DNA from: Arenimonas sp.
GTDB taxonomy: Bacteria; Pseudomonadota; Alphaproteobacteria; Rhizobiales; Rhizobiaceae
Length of the DNA: 64,000 bases
Direction: 5' to 3'
Assembly: GCA_019459145.1 (NCBI GenBank)
Contig: JAIBEK010000027.1
Location: forward strand, 62,001 to 126,000
Shown: positions 26,443 to 36,498 of the stretch, in pieces
How positions within the stretch are numbered: the first letter of the stretch is position 1
How the letters are laid out: every line of letters starts with the position of its first letter
The notes under the pieces: model-generated
The model's input: the letters and a program-made list of their open reading frames with translations, nothing else
What the model was told of the DNA's origin: nothing
Database searches by the model: none
Program-made: the position numbers and the translations under genes

Positions 26443-29055
26443 ATGCCGATAGAAGCTCCTCACAGCCAATCGCCCGAAACCTGCCTTTCCGCCATGGACG
26501 CTTCCCCAAACGGCTTGATCGGATCGGAAGCTTCGCGCCGCCTCGCAGAACATGGGCCAAACCGGTTGCCGGAGGCCGTCGGCCGGGGACCGGTATTGCG
26601 GTTTATTGCCCAGTTCAACAACGTGCTCATCTATGTCTTGCTGGCGGCCGCCCTTGTGACGGGCGCCTTGCAGCACTGGGTCGATACTGGTGTCATCCTC
26701 GCGGTCGTGCTGGCGAATGCGATGATCGGCTTTATCCAGGAAGGCAAGGCTGAGGCCGCGATGTCGGCCATTAGGAACATGCTGGCGCCCCATGCCGCGG
26801 TCCTGAGAGACGGCGAGCGGGTAACCGTCGATGGCGCTGAACTCGTCCCCGGCGACGTCGTTCTATTGGAGGCCGGCGACAAGGTACCGGCAGATCTGAG
26901 GCTGCTGGAGGCACGTGGTCTGGCGGCACAGGAGGCCATTCTCACCGGCGAATCCGTGCCGGTGGAAAAGGCGGTGACGGCAGCTGCCGCTGATGCCCCA
27001 CTCGGTGATCGACGCTCAATGCTCTGGTCTGGGACGCTCGTGACCCAGGGAACGGCTCACGGACTGGTGGTCGCGACCGGCAGCAAAACCGAGATCGGTC
27101 GGATCGGAGGCCTTCTCGCAGGGGTCGAGCAGCTGACAACGCCTCTGGTCGAGCAGATGGATCATTTCGCCCGCTGGCTGTCATTCCTTATCCTTCTGAT
27201 TGCCGCGCTTCTTCTGGCCTATGGTTATTTTGTGGGTCACCATGACTTCTCCCAAATGTTCATGGCGGTCGTCGGCGTGGCGGTTTCCGCGATCCCGGAA
27301 GGGCTGCCTGCCGTGATGACCATCACGCTTGCAATCGGCGTGCAGGCCATGGCGCGGCGCAATGCGATTGTGCGACGACTGCCGGCAATTGAGGCCATTG
27401 GCTCCGTCTCGGTGATCTGCACCGACAAGACAGGTACGCTGACCCGCAATGAAATGGTCGTGGCAGCCGTCGAGACTCCGGAAAGAGCATTTCAGGTGGC
27501 CGGAGACGGGTATGCGCCTGAAGGCGCCATCACGCCCGCGGGTGATCTCACGCGGCTGGCGCATGCAAGTGCCCTTTGCAACGATGCGCATCTTGCCCTG
27601 AGGGACGGTCAATGGGCCGTCGAAGGCGACCCGATGGAAGGCGCGCTTTTGGCATTCGCAGGCAAGGTCTGCGGGAACCATAGGCTCGACCATCGGCGGC
27701 TCGATGCCATCCCGTTCGATTCCCGACACCGCTTCATGGCGGTGCTGACCGAGACCACTCGCGGTCGAACGGTCTATGTGAAAGGAGCGCCCGAGCGTGT
27801 CTTGCGCATGTGTGGCGATATTGATCTGAAGCACTGGCACCAGCGTGCCGAGGCGATGGCGGGTCTTGGTATGCGCATCCTTGCTTTGGCGGAACGGCAG
27901 GAACTGGGCGAAACCATCGCTCCCACCAGCCTGGAACAGGGATTGCGCTTCCTCGGCCTGGTCGGCCTGATTGATCCGCCCCGCCCCGAAGCGATTGCCG
28001 CGGTCGCCGAATGCCGCGCCGCCGGCATCCGCGTCAAGATGATCACCGGCGACCATGCGGGAACCGCGGCTGCCATTGCGGCCCAGATCGGACTAGAGAA
28101 CCCAGATCGCGTGCTGACCGGGGTGGACCTGGACAGACTGGACGACGCCCAACTCGCGCTTGAGGTCGTAACCGTTGACGTCTTCGCCCGCACAAGCCCG
28201 GAACACAAGCTGCGGCTGGTCACCGCACTTCAGAGCAACGGCCTGTCGGTCGCCATGACCGGCGATGGCGTCAACGATGCCCCGGCGCTCAAGCGCGCCG
28301 ACGCGGGTATCGCCATGGGCCAGAAAGGATCCGAAGCGGCAAAAGAAGCGGCTGATCTGGTGCTCGCGGACGACAATTTCGCGTCTATTGCGGCTGCGGT
28401 TCGTGAGGGACGCACGGTCTACGACAACCTCAAGAAAGTGATCAGTTGGACCCTTCCGACCAATGCCGGCGAGTCCATGACCATCGTCCTGGCTCTCCTG
28501 ATTGGCTTGGCCCTGCCCGTGACTGCGGTCCAAATCCTATGGATCAACCTGATCACAGGCATCACGCTCGGCATCGCACTTGCCTTTGAGCCAACTGAGG
28601 TCGGCACCATGGCCCGTCCCCCTCGACCAAGGAACGCGCCCATTCTTTCGGGTGAGCTAGTCTGGCATGTGATCCTGGTCGCGTTGCTGTTTCTGGCTGC
28701 CGTCTTCGGGATCTTTTCCTATGCGATCGACCGCGGCTATCCTTTAGCTTTGGCGCAGACCATGGCGATGAACACCTTGGTTGTCCTGGAGATCTTCCAT
28801 CTGTTCTTTATCCGGAATATCCACAGCACTTCGCTTACCTGGGCCGCCGCGCGCGGAACGAAGGTGGTCTGGGCAGTGGTGATTGCCATTACGACCGCGC
28901 AATTCGCCGTCACCTATCTTCTGCCATTACAGGCGGTTCTCGGCACGATGCCGGTGCCGCTAACAGACGGATTGTTGATCACAGCAGTAGGCGCAATCTT
29001 CTTTGCCATCATCGAAATCGAGAAGCAGATCAGGTTGGGCCTCAAGGGTAGATAG
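26443..29055 (+). CDS. cation-transporting P-type ATPase (P2 type)
   Basis: An 870-aa P-type pump with all expected parts: N-terminal cation ATPase segment, actuator LTGESVPVEK, TM4 AVSAIPEGLPA, phosphorylation site CTDKTGTLTRNE, hinge TGDGVNDAPALKRAD and six C-terminal spans with NAGES and ILWINLITG. TM4 PEGLP and TM6 N/D pattern resemble SERCA/PMR1-type Ca2+ pumps, though Na+ or Mg2+ cannot be excluded. Last gene of the stress/ion operon. Confidence 0.94.
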   Translation: MPIEAPHSQSPETCLSAMDASPNGLIGSEASRRLAEHGPNRLPEAVGRGPVLRFIAQFNNVLIYVLLAAALVTGALQHWVDTGVILAVVLANAMIGFIQEGKAEAAMSAIRNMLAPHAAVLRDGERVTVDGAELVPGDVVLLEAGDKVPADLRLLEARGLAAQEAILTGESVPVEKAVTAAAADAPLGDRRSMLWSGTLVTQGTAHGLVVATGSKTEIGRIGGLLAGVEQLTTPLVEQMDHFARWLSFLILLIAALLLAYGYFVGHHDFSQMFMAVVGVAVSAIPEGLPAVMTITLAIGVQAMARRNAIVRRLPAIEAIGSVSVICTDKTGTLTRNEMVVAAVETPERAFQVAGDGYAPEGAITPAGDLTRLAHASALCNDAHLALRDGQWAVEGDPMEGALLAFAGKVCGNHRLDHRRLDAIPFDSRHRFMAVLTETTRGRTVYVKGAPERVLRMCGDIDLKHWHQRAEAMAGLGMRILALAERQELGETIAPTSLEQGLRFLGLVGLIDPPRPEAIAAVAECRAAGIRVKMITGDHAGTAAAIAAQIGLENPDRVLTGVDLDRLDDAQLALEVVTVDVFARTSPEHKLRLVTALQSNGLSVAMTGDGVNDAPALKRADAGIAMGQKGSEAAKEAADLVLADDNFASIAAAVREGRTVYDNLKKVISWTLPTNAGESMTIVLALLIGLALPVTAVQILWINLITGITLGIALAFEPTEVGTMARPPRPRNAPILSGELVWHVILVALLFLAAVFGIFSYAIDRGYPLALAQTMAMNTLVVLEIFHLFFIRNIHSTSLTWAAARGTKVVWAVVIAITTAQFAVTYLLPLQAVLGTMPVPLTDGLLITAVGAIFFAIIEIEKQIRLGLKGR

Positions 29056-29436
29056 TATCGAGGGCGAGGGTCTTGAAAGGAATCGAACCGCGCTTCTGGC
29101 TTTAGGGCTGCTAATCGACCGGAGGGTCAAGCGCGGCGCTCTGACAAGAGGTCGGAACTTGGAAGCATGCGCCGGTCTCTGTTTTCGGGAGATGACGGGA
29201 TTGGCCAAAATCGGACAATCGCCGATCAGGATCCGCCCCTGCCCCTGCCCCACCGGTCCCATCTCACGGCAAGGCGATCCAGCCCAGTGATCGTGCGTTT
29301 CAGCACCGTGCCGATAGGCCGGTGTCACCGTTTCACAGCTTGGTCAATCACCGGCTCGGATTGTTGACGCGGGCGCTGGGACTCGCTATCCCGCCTTTCT
29401 GGACCGCGAGCCCTTCGATCTGACGATGGCATTCTC
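29056..29436. other. intergenic stretch without a supported gene
   Basis: No intact gene. The last part (from about 29350) may hold damaged upstream codons of the IclR-like remnant that follows, in shifting frames. Confidence 0.5.
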
Positions 29437-29718
29437 GTGAACTCCAAAGAAACGGAGGATGCGCTCAGCCACCACCCGAAACAGGCCGAGTGGTTGATGA
29501 GACAAATCAGGCAGACCGGCTATGCGACCCACTCGTCGCTGGTTGAGCCGCGCAATTCCAACACGATCGTTGTTCCGATCATCGGCAAGGGCGGCAGCGC
29601 GCTCGCCACGATCGGTCTCACCTATTTCAAGTCGGCGCTTGCCGCGGACCAACAGGCCATCGACCGCTTTGCCCCCGTCCTAAAATCTGCGGCATTCGCA
29701 ATCGCGGAAGATGTCTAG
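29437..29718 (+). pseudogene. IclR-family regulator, C-terminal fragment
   Basis: The frame encodes the end of an IclR effector domain: LMRQIRQTGYATHSSLVEP, IVVPIIGKGGSALATIGLTYF and IDRFAPVLKSAAFAIAEDV match the family's last strands and helix. The winged-helix DNA-binding half is absent, so it is truncated. Confidence 0.75.
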
Positions 29719-29850
29719 CGCCTGTAGAGCAAGCTTTCCATCGACAAGAGGGGATACTAGCCCGGGCTGAATGCCAAATTGGCTAAGATCCCGGTTCGTA
29801 ATATGCATGAGTGGTGTTCGCCAAACCCTGCTCAGAGGACAGGCCATCCG

Positions 29851-30789
29851 CTACATGAGCTTTCCCGAGTATCCGCCGATCACGGACTTCGCTCTGATGC
29901 TGGCCGCTTTGCGATAGGCTCGCGGTGTGAGGCCCGTTTCCATTCGGAAGTAGCGGTTGAAGTTCGAAAGGTTGTTGAAGCCGGCCTCGAAGCAGATATC
30001 GGTGATCGAAGTCTCCGTCTCCGCAAGCAGTGTGCGGGCGCGCCAGACGCGGACCGAGCGGCTGTAGTCGGAGAAGTTCATGCCGGTGAGGCGCCGAAAG
30101 GCACGGGAGAAGGCAGAAGGCTCGAAACCGACCTGTTCCGCCACTTCATTCATCTGGGCGCCAGGATGCGATTGCAGGATCTGGATCGCCTGGTCGATAC
30201 GCCGGTGCCTTCGGTCCGACACCTGATTGTAGATCGAGATGAAGTGTTCACTGGCGAGCAGCCGCTTTTCAGGAGCCGCTTCGATTGCCTCTAGGATTTC
30301 CAGCAACAGTCCGAGCCCGCTGCGATGTTCCAAACCATGAAGCCTAAGGATCTTCTCTCCGATCGCGAAGGCGTCGGGGCCTAGAACCTCGATTCCGCGC
30401 TGTGCGAGCGGCTTCAGCCGGTTCAGCACGTCAAACTCGGGACAGATCGCGCGGACACCGATCAAGGCATCCGCGTCGAATTGCAGGACCATGTCGCGGC
30501 CGGGAAGTGGCGGTGCACCCGGTGTGATCCAGTTATGCGGCAGATTGGTGCCCGTCAGCATCAGATGCCCCGGCCGAAAGGGGCCGATATAGTCACCGAC
30601 ATAGGCAAAGCCGCTCGCATCCGGGATGAAGTGGATCTCCCATTCGGGATGGTAGTTCCAGATGCAGATCGGATTGGGGTAGTCGTCGCGGCGGATCAGA
30701 TAGGAGGCGCCTCCGGGCAGCACGATCTGCTCGCGCGTCGCGGTGAAGGTTTCCGAGATCGACTGCGGAAAATCTGATGCAATAGGCAT
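29851..30789 (-). CDS. AraC-family transcriptional regulator
   Basis: A 312-aa regulator with an N-terminal cupin-like sensor (IWNYHPEWEIHFIPDASG, about 40-120) and a C-terminal double HTH (about 200-295; MNEVAEQVGFEPSAFSRAFRR and ITDICFEAGFNNLSNFNRYFR). It is transcribed divergently from the polyol/sugar ABC operon at 30926-36026 and is its likely activator. Confidence 0.93.
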   Translation of the reverse strand: MPIASDFPQSISETFTATREQIVLPGGASYLIRRDDYPNPICIWNYHPEWEIHFIPDASGFAYVGDYIGPFRPGHLMLTGTNLPHNWITPGAPPLPGRDMVLQFDADALIGVRAICPEFDVLNRLKPLAQRGIEVLGPDAFAIGEKILRLHGLEHRSGLGLLLEILEAIEAAPEKRLLASEHFISIYNQVSDRRHRRIDQAIQILQSHPGAQMNEVAEQVGFEPSAFSRAFRRLTGMNFSDYSRSVRVWRARTLLAETETSITDICFEAGFNNLSNFNRYFRMETGLTPRAYRKAASIRAKSVIGGYSGKLM

Positions 30790-30925
30790 TCAATACCTCA
30801 TGTTGTGGCGCACAAATGTCAAAATAATACCAATTCTGCGACGAAGGCAAACTAGTTCGTGGTGAACGCTTGCGCAAAAGTGCTCCCGTCGATGGCGAGG
30901 GAGTTGCCATCCGAGGGAGGAAATC

Positions 30926-32176
30926 ATGAAGTTCAATGCTCTCCGCGCCGGTTGCGCGGTAATCGCCCTGCTTGCCGCATCCAACGCCTATGCCGCCGCA
31001 CAATGCACGGACGATGTCCGTGTCCTGGCGCAACCGCGCGACGGGCTGACACTGCTCGAAGACTATGTCGATGAGTTCGAGGAACTCTCGGGCGCTGGCT
31101 TCGAGATCAACTATCTCAACGAAAACGACCGCCGTGCGAAGTCGCAGGCGGACGCCTCGACCGTCGGTAGCTTTGACGTCTACTACGTCGATGAAGCCAA
31201 TCTGGCCCTCTTTGCCTCTTCGGGCTGGATCGTGCCGCTCGACGGCTTCTATCCGACCGAATACGACTACGACGATTTCGACGCCGGTATGCGGGCTGCG
31301 GCCACCTATGACGGCAAGCAGTGGTTTGCCCCCGTCCAGGGAGGCGGCGACCTGATGGTCTACCGCACGGATCTTCTTGAAAAGGCGGGCATTCAGCCGC
31401 CGAAGACATGGGATGAATATTTCGCCGCCGTCCAGAAGCTGCATGATCCCGACAACGGCATTTATGGCACGGCTCTGCGCGGCCAGCGCGGCTCGGGTGC
31501 CAATGTCTGGCGCTGGATGCCCTTCTTCAAGGCGAATGGCGGCGAGTGGTTCAAGGACGGCCAGCCGGCCTTCAACTCGGAAGCGGCCGTGAAGGCGACC
31601 GAGACCTATCTCGAGCTCTTCAAGTATTCGGCGCCTGGCACGCAGACTGGTTCCTGGGATGAATCGACCGGCGCCTTCCGTTCTGGCAAGGTTGCGATCA
31701 TCATCGAATCCGCACCGCTCGGCGGCATGTCCGTCGACAAGGCGCAGAGCCAGGTCGCCGACAAGGTTGCCTTCTCCGTGCCGCCGTCGCCGCTGCCGGG
31801 TGGCGGTTATGCTCACGGCTTTGCAATCGCCTCCAAGGCCAATGCAACGGATGAGGAAAAGGCCTGCGCCGGCCTCTTCGTCGCCTGGGCAACCTCCAAG
31901 GAGCAGGAGGCCCGCCGCCTCGCCGCCGGTCAGCCGGGCGAACTGACCCGCACCAGCACCTATCAGAGCCCCGAATACGCCAAGACCTTTGGCCAGAACC
32001 TGGCGGATGCCATGGCGGCGACCGGTGAGAAGACCACCGTCACCTTCTGGCAGGATCCGCGCTGGCAGGAACTGGGCAACCAGTGGGGCATCATGCTCGA
32101 AGAGTTGATCACCGGCAGCCGCACCGACATCAAGGCGACGCTTGCCGAACTCGAAGCCTTCGCCGCCAAGCTCTAA
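30926..32176 (+). CDS. sugar/polyol ABC transporter substrate-binding protein
   Basis: A 416-aa family 1 binding protein with a signal peptide ending at AYAAA (about residue 24). GAGGGAGG lies just before the ATG. Mature features such as YDGKQWFAPVQGGGDLMVYR and GRRSGSGANVWRW-like segments fit CUT1 binding proteins. The cotranscribed xylitol-dehydrogenase-like gene suggests a polyol ligand. A terminator-like hairpin separates it from the permease genes. Confidence 0.94.
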   Translation: MKFNALRAGCAVIALLAASNAYAAAQCTDDVRVLAQPRDGLTLLEDYVDEFEELSGAGFEINYLNENDRRAKSQADASTVGSFDVYYVDEANLALFASSGWIVPLDGFYPTEYDYDDFDAGMRAAATYDGKQWFAPVQGGGDLMVYRTDLLEKAGIQPPKTWDEYFAAVQKLHDPDNGIYGTALRGQRGSGANVWRWMPFFKANGGEWFKDGQPAFNSEAAVKATETYLELFKYSAPGTQTGSWDESTGAFRSGKVAIIIESAPLGGMSVDKAQSQVADKVAFSVPPSPLPGGGYAHGFAIASKANATDEEKACAGLFVAWATSKEQEARRLAAGQPGELTRTSTYQSPEYAKTFGQNLADAMAATGEKTTVTFWQDPRWQELGNQWGIMLEELITGSRTDIKATLAELEAFAAKL

Positions 32177-32197
32177 GTCCTCCCAAGCAGCCACCTT

Positions 32198-32225
32198 GGG
32201 CGCGTCTCGTGGCGCGCCCTTTTTT
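32198..32225 (+). terminator. intrinsic terminator/attenuator after binding-protein gene
   Basis: GGGCGCG pairs with CGCGCCC around an 8-base loop and is followed by six T residues. Lying between the binding protein and permease genes, it would let most transcripts stop early, giving more binding protein than membrane complex. Confidence 0.85.
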
Positions 32226-32244
32226 GCCCATTCGAGGATCTGCC

Positions 32245-33108
32245 ATGCGCCGCGGCCACTCACTGCCTTACGTCTTTCTTGGCCCCACTCTGGGTATCCT
32301 GATCATCCTGGCCCTGGTGCCGACCCTCTATGCGATCAACATATCGCTGCAAAACCGCACGCTCTCGGCGCCCGATGCAGACTATGTCTGGTTCGCCAAC
32401 TATCTCGCGCTATTTTCCGATGCCCGCTTCCTGAATGCGCTCTGGGTGTCGTTCAAATGGGAAATCATCAGCGTCACCGCGACCATGGTGACGGGGTTGG
32501 CGCTCGGAATTGCCATGTTCGAGGCGGCGAGCCCACGCATGCGCAATGTGCTTTGCGTGCTCTTCATCATTCCGGTTCTCTTGCCACGTGTCTGCGCTGC
32601 CTTCGTCTGGAAGTTCGCCTTCCATCCGCTCTATGGCGCGCTGACCTGGCCGGTTCGTGAACTCACTGGCATCACGCCGGACATTCTCTCCACCCCGGTC
32701 GGCGCGCTTCTCGCTGTCGCCTTTGTCGATGTCTGGCAGTGGGGACTGTTCTTTGCCGTGATCGTCCTCAAGCTTCTGGAATCTCTGCCGCCGCAGCCGC
32801 TTGAAGCCGCGCGCATCGATCGCGCGACGCGCTTTGAGATTCACCGTTTCGTGACGCTCCCGATGCTCAAAGCGCCGCTGATCAGCCTGCTGCTGGTCAA
32901 GGCCATCGAAAGCCTGCGCTCCTTTGACCTCGTCTATGTGATGACCCGCGGCGGTCCCGGCATCTCCACAGAGACGCTCGACATGTATGCCTATTCGCAA
33001 GGCTTCATCGAAGCCGGCAAAATCTCTTATGCCTCGTCCATGGCCGTCATCATGATGGTGCTCACCATCGTCACCTTCACCTTTACCTGGAAGAGGCTGA
33101 ACCGATGA
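32245..33108 (+). CDS. sugar/polyol ABC permease, MalF type
   Basis: A 287-aa CUT1 permease with six spans (first YVFLGPTLGILIILALVPTLY) and the EAA loop QPLEAARIDRATRFEIHRF. ATG 32245 is chosen over upstream in-frame codons that would run back through the terminator. It overlaps the next permease by four bases. Confidence 0.94.
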   Translation: MRRGHSLPYVFLGPTLGILIILALVPTLYAINISLQNRTLSAPDADYVWFANYLALFSDARFLNALWVSFKWEIISVTATMVTGLALGIAMFEAASPRMRNVLCVLFIIPVLLPRVCAAFVWKFAFHPLYGALTWPVRELTGITPDILSTPVGALLAVAFVDVWQWGLFFAVIVLKLLESLPPQPLEAARIDRATRFEIHRFVTLPMLKAPLISLLLVKAIESLRSFDLVYVMTRGGPGISTETLDMYAYSQGFIEAGKISYASSMAVIMMVLTIVTFTFTWKRLNR

Positions 33109-33923
33109 AGCTCTCGACGCTTTTACTCAAGCTTCTCTTAGCTGTCGCAGCCGCCCTCGTCGTGTTGCCGCTGCTGTGGACCTTGCTCAACGCCTTCAAG
33201 ACAAATGCCGACCTTCTGGTGTCGACGCCGAAGCTCTTCTTCCAGCCGGTCTGGGACAATATGAGCTATGTGCTGAACCGCCGTTCGGTCGCCCGCGCAC
33301 TCACCAATTCGCTGATCATCTGCTCGAGCGCAGCCGTACTCGGTGCCGTCCTCGGCGTACCCGCGGCCTATGTGATCGCTCGGTTCAAGAACCGGATCAC
33401 GGCGGAAGCGCAGTTTTTCGTACTGTCGCTGCGCTTCCTGCCACCCGTCGCGATCGCCATCCCCATGCTGGTCATCTGGCTCGGCCTCGATCTCTACGAC
33501 ACCCGTTTGTCGCTGATCGTCACCTATCTGATCGTGACCGCCTCGATCACCATCTGGCTGTCGGTGCCGGCCTTTGAGCGCGTCAGCCTGCATGTCGAGG
33601 AAGCCGCTCGCGTCGATGGCCTTGGGCCATACGCAACCTTCTTCCGCATCGCGCTGCCGATTGCCCGGTTCCAGGTGTTTGGCGCCATCGCCTTCTCCTT
33701 CGTGCTGGTCTGGAACGAATTTCTACTTGCCATGATGCTCACGACCTCGAAGGCCAAGACGCTGCCCATCATCGCCTCGGAGATGTCGCAGCTCGGCATG
33801 AATGTTCCCTGGGGCATCCTGAACGCTGCCGTCGTCCTTCTGTCTTTGCCGCCGCTGATCCTGCTCGGGGTCCTGGCCAGTGGCCTCAACGCCGCATTTT
33901 CCAAGAAATCTGATCAAGGTTGA
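33105..33923 (+). CDS. sugar/polyol ABC permease, MalG type
   Basis: A 272-aa CUT1 permease with six spans and EAA loop [22 protein letters not shown] overlaps the MalF-type stop (ATGA). It is followed seven bases later by the dehydrogenase gene, so uptake and oxidation are in one operon. Confidence 0.94.
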   Translation: MKLSTLLLKLLLAVAAALVVLPLLWTLLNAFKTNADLLVSTPKLFFQPVWDNMSYVLNRRSVARALTNSLIICSSAAVLGAVLGVPAAYVIARFKNRITAEAQFFVLSLRFLPPVAIAIPMLVIWLGLDLYDTRLSLIVTYLIVTASITIWLSVPAFERVSLHVEEAARVDGLGPYATFFRIALPIARFQVFGAIAFSFVLVWNEFLLAMMLTTSKAKTLPIIASEMSQLGMNVPWGILNAAVVLLSLPPLILLGVLASGLNAAFSKKSDQG

Positions 33924-33930
33924 TAGATCC

Positions 33931-34977
33931 ATGAAAGCACTTGTCCTCGAACGTGTCGGCGAACTCTCCCTGCGCGACATCGATCTGCCGCAGGAGATTG
34001 GCCCGGACGATGTTCGCATCCGCATCCACACCGTCGGTGTCTGCGGCAGCGATGTGCATTATTACACCCATGGCCGCATCGGCGACTTCATCGTCAACGA
34101 ACCCATGGTTCTCGGTCATGAGGCCGCAGGAATCGTAATCGAGGTGGGTGCGAACGTCACCCATCTGACGCCTGGTGATCGGGTCTGCATGGAGCCCGGT
34201 ATTCCGGATCTGAAGTCGCGCGCCTCGCGGCTCGGCCTCTACAATGTCGATCCCGCCGTCACCTTCTGGGCCACGCCGCCGGTGCATGGCGTGCTCTGCC
34301 CCGAGACCGTACATCCGGCAAGTTTCACCTACAAGCTGCCGGACAATGTCTCCTTTGCCGAAGGTGCGATGGTCGAGCCTTTTGCGGTCGGCATGCAGGC
34401 GGCCGCCCGGGCGCGGATCACGCCCGGCGATACGGCGGTGGTCGCCGGCTGCGGCACGATCGGCATCATGGTGGCGCTGGCCGCCCTTGCCGGCGGCTGC
34501 TCGCGCGTCCTGATCTCCGACATTTCCGATACGAAGCTAAGGCTTGCCGAAAGCTATGACGGCATCACGGGCGTCAATCTGAAAGAGGTCGATCTCATCG
34601 AGACGGTCAACAAGGCGACCGAAGGCTGGGGTGCTGATATCGTCTTTGAATGCTCAGGCGCGCCCGCCGCGATCCGCGATCTCTTCAAGCTTGTGCGTCC
34701 GGGTGGGACGGTGGTTCTCGTCGGCCTGCCGCCGGAGCCCGTTGCCGTCGATCTCGCCGCCGCCTGCTTTCGCGAATGCCGCATCGAGACCGTCTTCCGC
34801 TACGCCAATGTCTTCGACCGGGCGCTGGCCCTGATCGCCGCCGGCAAGGTCGACCTCAAGCCGCTGGTTTCCGGCACCTACGGTTTTGACCAGTCGATCG
34901 CCGCCTTCGAGAGGGCGGCCGAGGGCAGGCCCGAAGATGTCAAGCTGCAGATCATCCTGGACGGGGAGGCGAACTGA
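33931..34977 (+). CDS. zinc-type polyol dehydrogenase, xylitol/sorbitol dehydrogenase-like
   Basis: A 348-aa MDR-family enzyme. Catalytic zinc residues are visible in [10 protein letters not shown] (Cys), GHEAAG (His-Glu) and MVEPFAVG (Glu), and the NAD motif is [14 protein letters not shown]. In the usual structural-zinc lobe (about 92-115) the four cysteines are missing ([13 protein letters not shown]), as in sorbitol/xylitol dehydrogenases that have only the catalytic metal. It probably oxidises the imported polyol to a ketose. Stop and ATPase start share a base (TGATG). Confidence 0.92.
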   Translation: MKALVLERVGELSLRDIDLPQEIGPDDVRIRIHTVGVCGSDVHYYTHGRIGDFIVNEPMVLGHEAAGIVIEVGANVTHLTPGDRVCMEPGIPDLKSRASRLGLYNVDPAVTFWATPPVHGVLCPETVHPASFTYKLPDNVSFAEGAMVEPFAVGMQAAARARITPGDTAVVAGCGTIGIMVALAALAGGCSRVLISDISDTKLRLAESYDGITGVNLKEVDLIETVNKATEGWGADIVFECSGAPAAIRDLFKLVRPGGTVVLVGLPPEPVAVDLAAACFRECRIETVFRYANVFDRALALIAAGKVDLKPLVSGTYGFDQSIAAFERAAEGRPEDVKLQIILDGEAN

Positions 34978-36026
34978 TGGCCACTGTCGAATGCCGGGGC
35001 ATCCGGAAACTCTATGGCGCGCTTGAGGTCATGCGGGGCTTCGACCTTAAGATTGATGACCACGAATTCGTCGTCTTTCTTGGGCCGTCGGGCTGCGGAA
35101 AATCCACAATGCTGCGGATGATCGCCGGGCTCGAGGAGATCTCGAGCGGGGATCTCTTCATCGGCGGCGAGCGGATGAACGACCGCGATCCCGGTGATCG
35201 GGGCATAGCCATGGTCTTCCAGAACTATGCGCTTTACCCGCATATGAGCGTACGTGAGAACATCACCTTTGGGCTTGAGCGGGCCGGCATCGGCAAGGCT
35301 GCGATCGATCAGCGACTTGCCCCCGTCGTGGAGGCTCTTGGTCTTGGCGTCTACCTTGCCCGCAAGCCGACGGAACTGTCGGGCGGCCAGCAGCAGCGCG
35401 TGGCGATTGCCCGCGCCATGATCAAGACCCCGGAAGTGTTCCTCTTCGACGAGCCGCTCTCCAATCTCGATGCCAAGCTGCGCGGGAACCTCAGGATCGA
35501 GATCGCTCGCCTTCATCGCGACCTGAAGACGACAAGCATTTATGTCACCCATGATCAGCTAGAAGCTATGACGCTTGCTGACCGGATCGTGCTGATGAAG
35601 GACGGAAAAATCGAGCAGATGGGCACGCCCGAGGAGATCTACCAGAAGCCGGCGACAGTCTTTGCTGCCGGTTTCATCGGCACACCCAACATGAACTTCC
35701 TGCAATTGAAGATGGCGCAAGAATGGATTGGCGACAACCTCATCAAATTTGCAGCACCGCCCGGGATTCGCCAGGGAGAAGTGACAGTTGGTATCCGACC
35801 CGGATCATTTCGCGTGAGCGAAGACGCCCAGGCCTTTCGAGGCACTGTCGAGCGCAACGAATTCCACGGAGAGACACGCCTCGTCAGTCTGAAAAACGGG
35901 CAACATGAGATCAATATCTCCATTCCTGCGGAGGTTAGACCGACGATAGGTGAGGTGCTTGGGGTCGAAGTGGCCTCGTCCGACATTCACGTTTTCGATC
36001 CCGCCACGGGCCTGAGATTGAACTAG
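34977..36026 (+). CDS. sugar/polyol ABC ATP-binding protein (UgpC/MalK type)
   Basis: A 349-aa CUT1 ATPase: Walker [10 protein letters not shown], signature LSGGQQQRV, Walker [16 protein letters not shown] switch and a C-terminal OB-like regulatory domain ending in a conserved [10 protein letters not shown] tail. It is coupled to the dehydrogenase stop and closes the AraC-linked polyol operon. Confidence 0.95.
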   Translation: MATVECRGIRKLYGALEVMRGFDLKIDDHEFVVFLGPSGCGKSTMLRMIAGLEEISSGDLFIGGERMNDRDPGDRGIAMVFQNYALYPHMSVRENITFGLERAGIGKAAIDQRLAPVVEALGLGVYLARKPTELSGGQQQRVAIARAMIKTPEVFLFDEPLSNLDAKLRGNLRIEIARLHRDLKTTSIYVTHDQLEAMTLADRIVLMKDGKIEQMGTPEEIYQKPATVFAAGFIGTPNMNFLQLKMAQEWIGDNLIKFAAPPGIRQGEVTVGIRPGSFRVSEDAQAFRGTVERNEFHGETRLVSLKNGQHEINISIPAEVRPTIGEVLGVEVASSDIHVFDPATGLRLN

Positions 36027-36175
36027 GATCAATGCTATCGGGGTGGTTGGATCCAACGTCCCGATCGCCCTGCACAATCCCGGTCGTGCAACCAGCCAGC
36101 AGAGCACGCCTCAAATTGCGAGAATAGCATCGCCGTCGTTTGCGTCACATCGCGGGCCGTCGTCTTGCAACTCCA

Positions 36176-36346
36176 CTATCTGTCCTTCCGGCGATAAAGC
36201 TTGCGGGTCGCGCGGGCCATGATCCGTCGCTCTTCCGCCTTTCCCGCCCCGTAGTACCAGAGAGTGAGCTCGGTTTGGGCGCCGGCAGAACTGGCGAGGA
36301 AAGCAAAAGGAACGCCGGCCGCGGCCGCAATGGCAGATCCGCACAT
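36176..36346 (-). pseudogene. truncated sugar-binding protein, N-terminal part only
   Basis: ATG 36346 has GGAGG eight bases ahead and opens a signal peptide (MCGSAIAAAAGVPFAFLASS, cleaved near AGAQ) followed by TELTLWYYGAGKAEERRIM, the usual mature start of family 1 sugar-binding proteins. After about 40 mature-like codons the reading turns into RATRKLYRRKDR and stops, so the gene is cut short. Confidence 0.75.
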
Positions 36347-36498
36347 CTCTTGGTCCTCCGCGAACCCCCAAACCATCCAAGGAGCCGTTTGTCCAAGCCC
36401 AGGCACGATCAGTTCGGCCGCGAAGCCTTCAAGACTTCTACCCGCGACACGTCAGACGCGATACCCTCTGGATTCGTCTCAACTCCTGAAACGACAGT

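Noticed and set aside
30593-32263. 556-aa minus-strand open frame across the binding protein gene
   Set aside because: Shadow of the intact binding-protein gene on the other strand; it also crosses the terminator and the AraC promoter.
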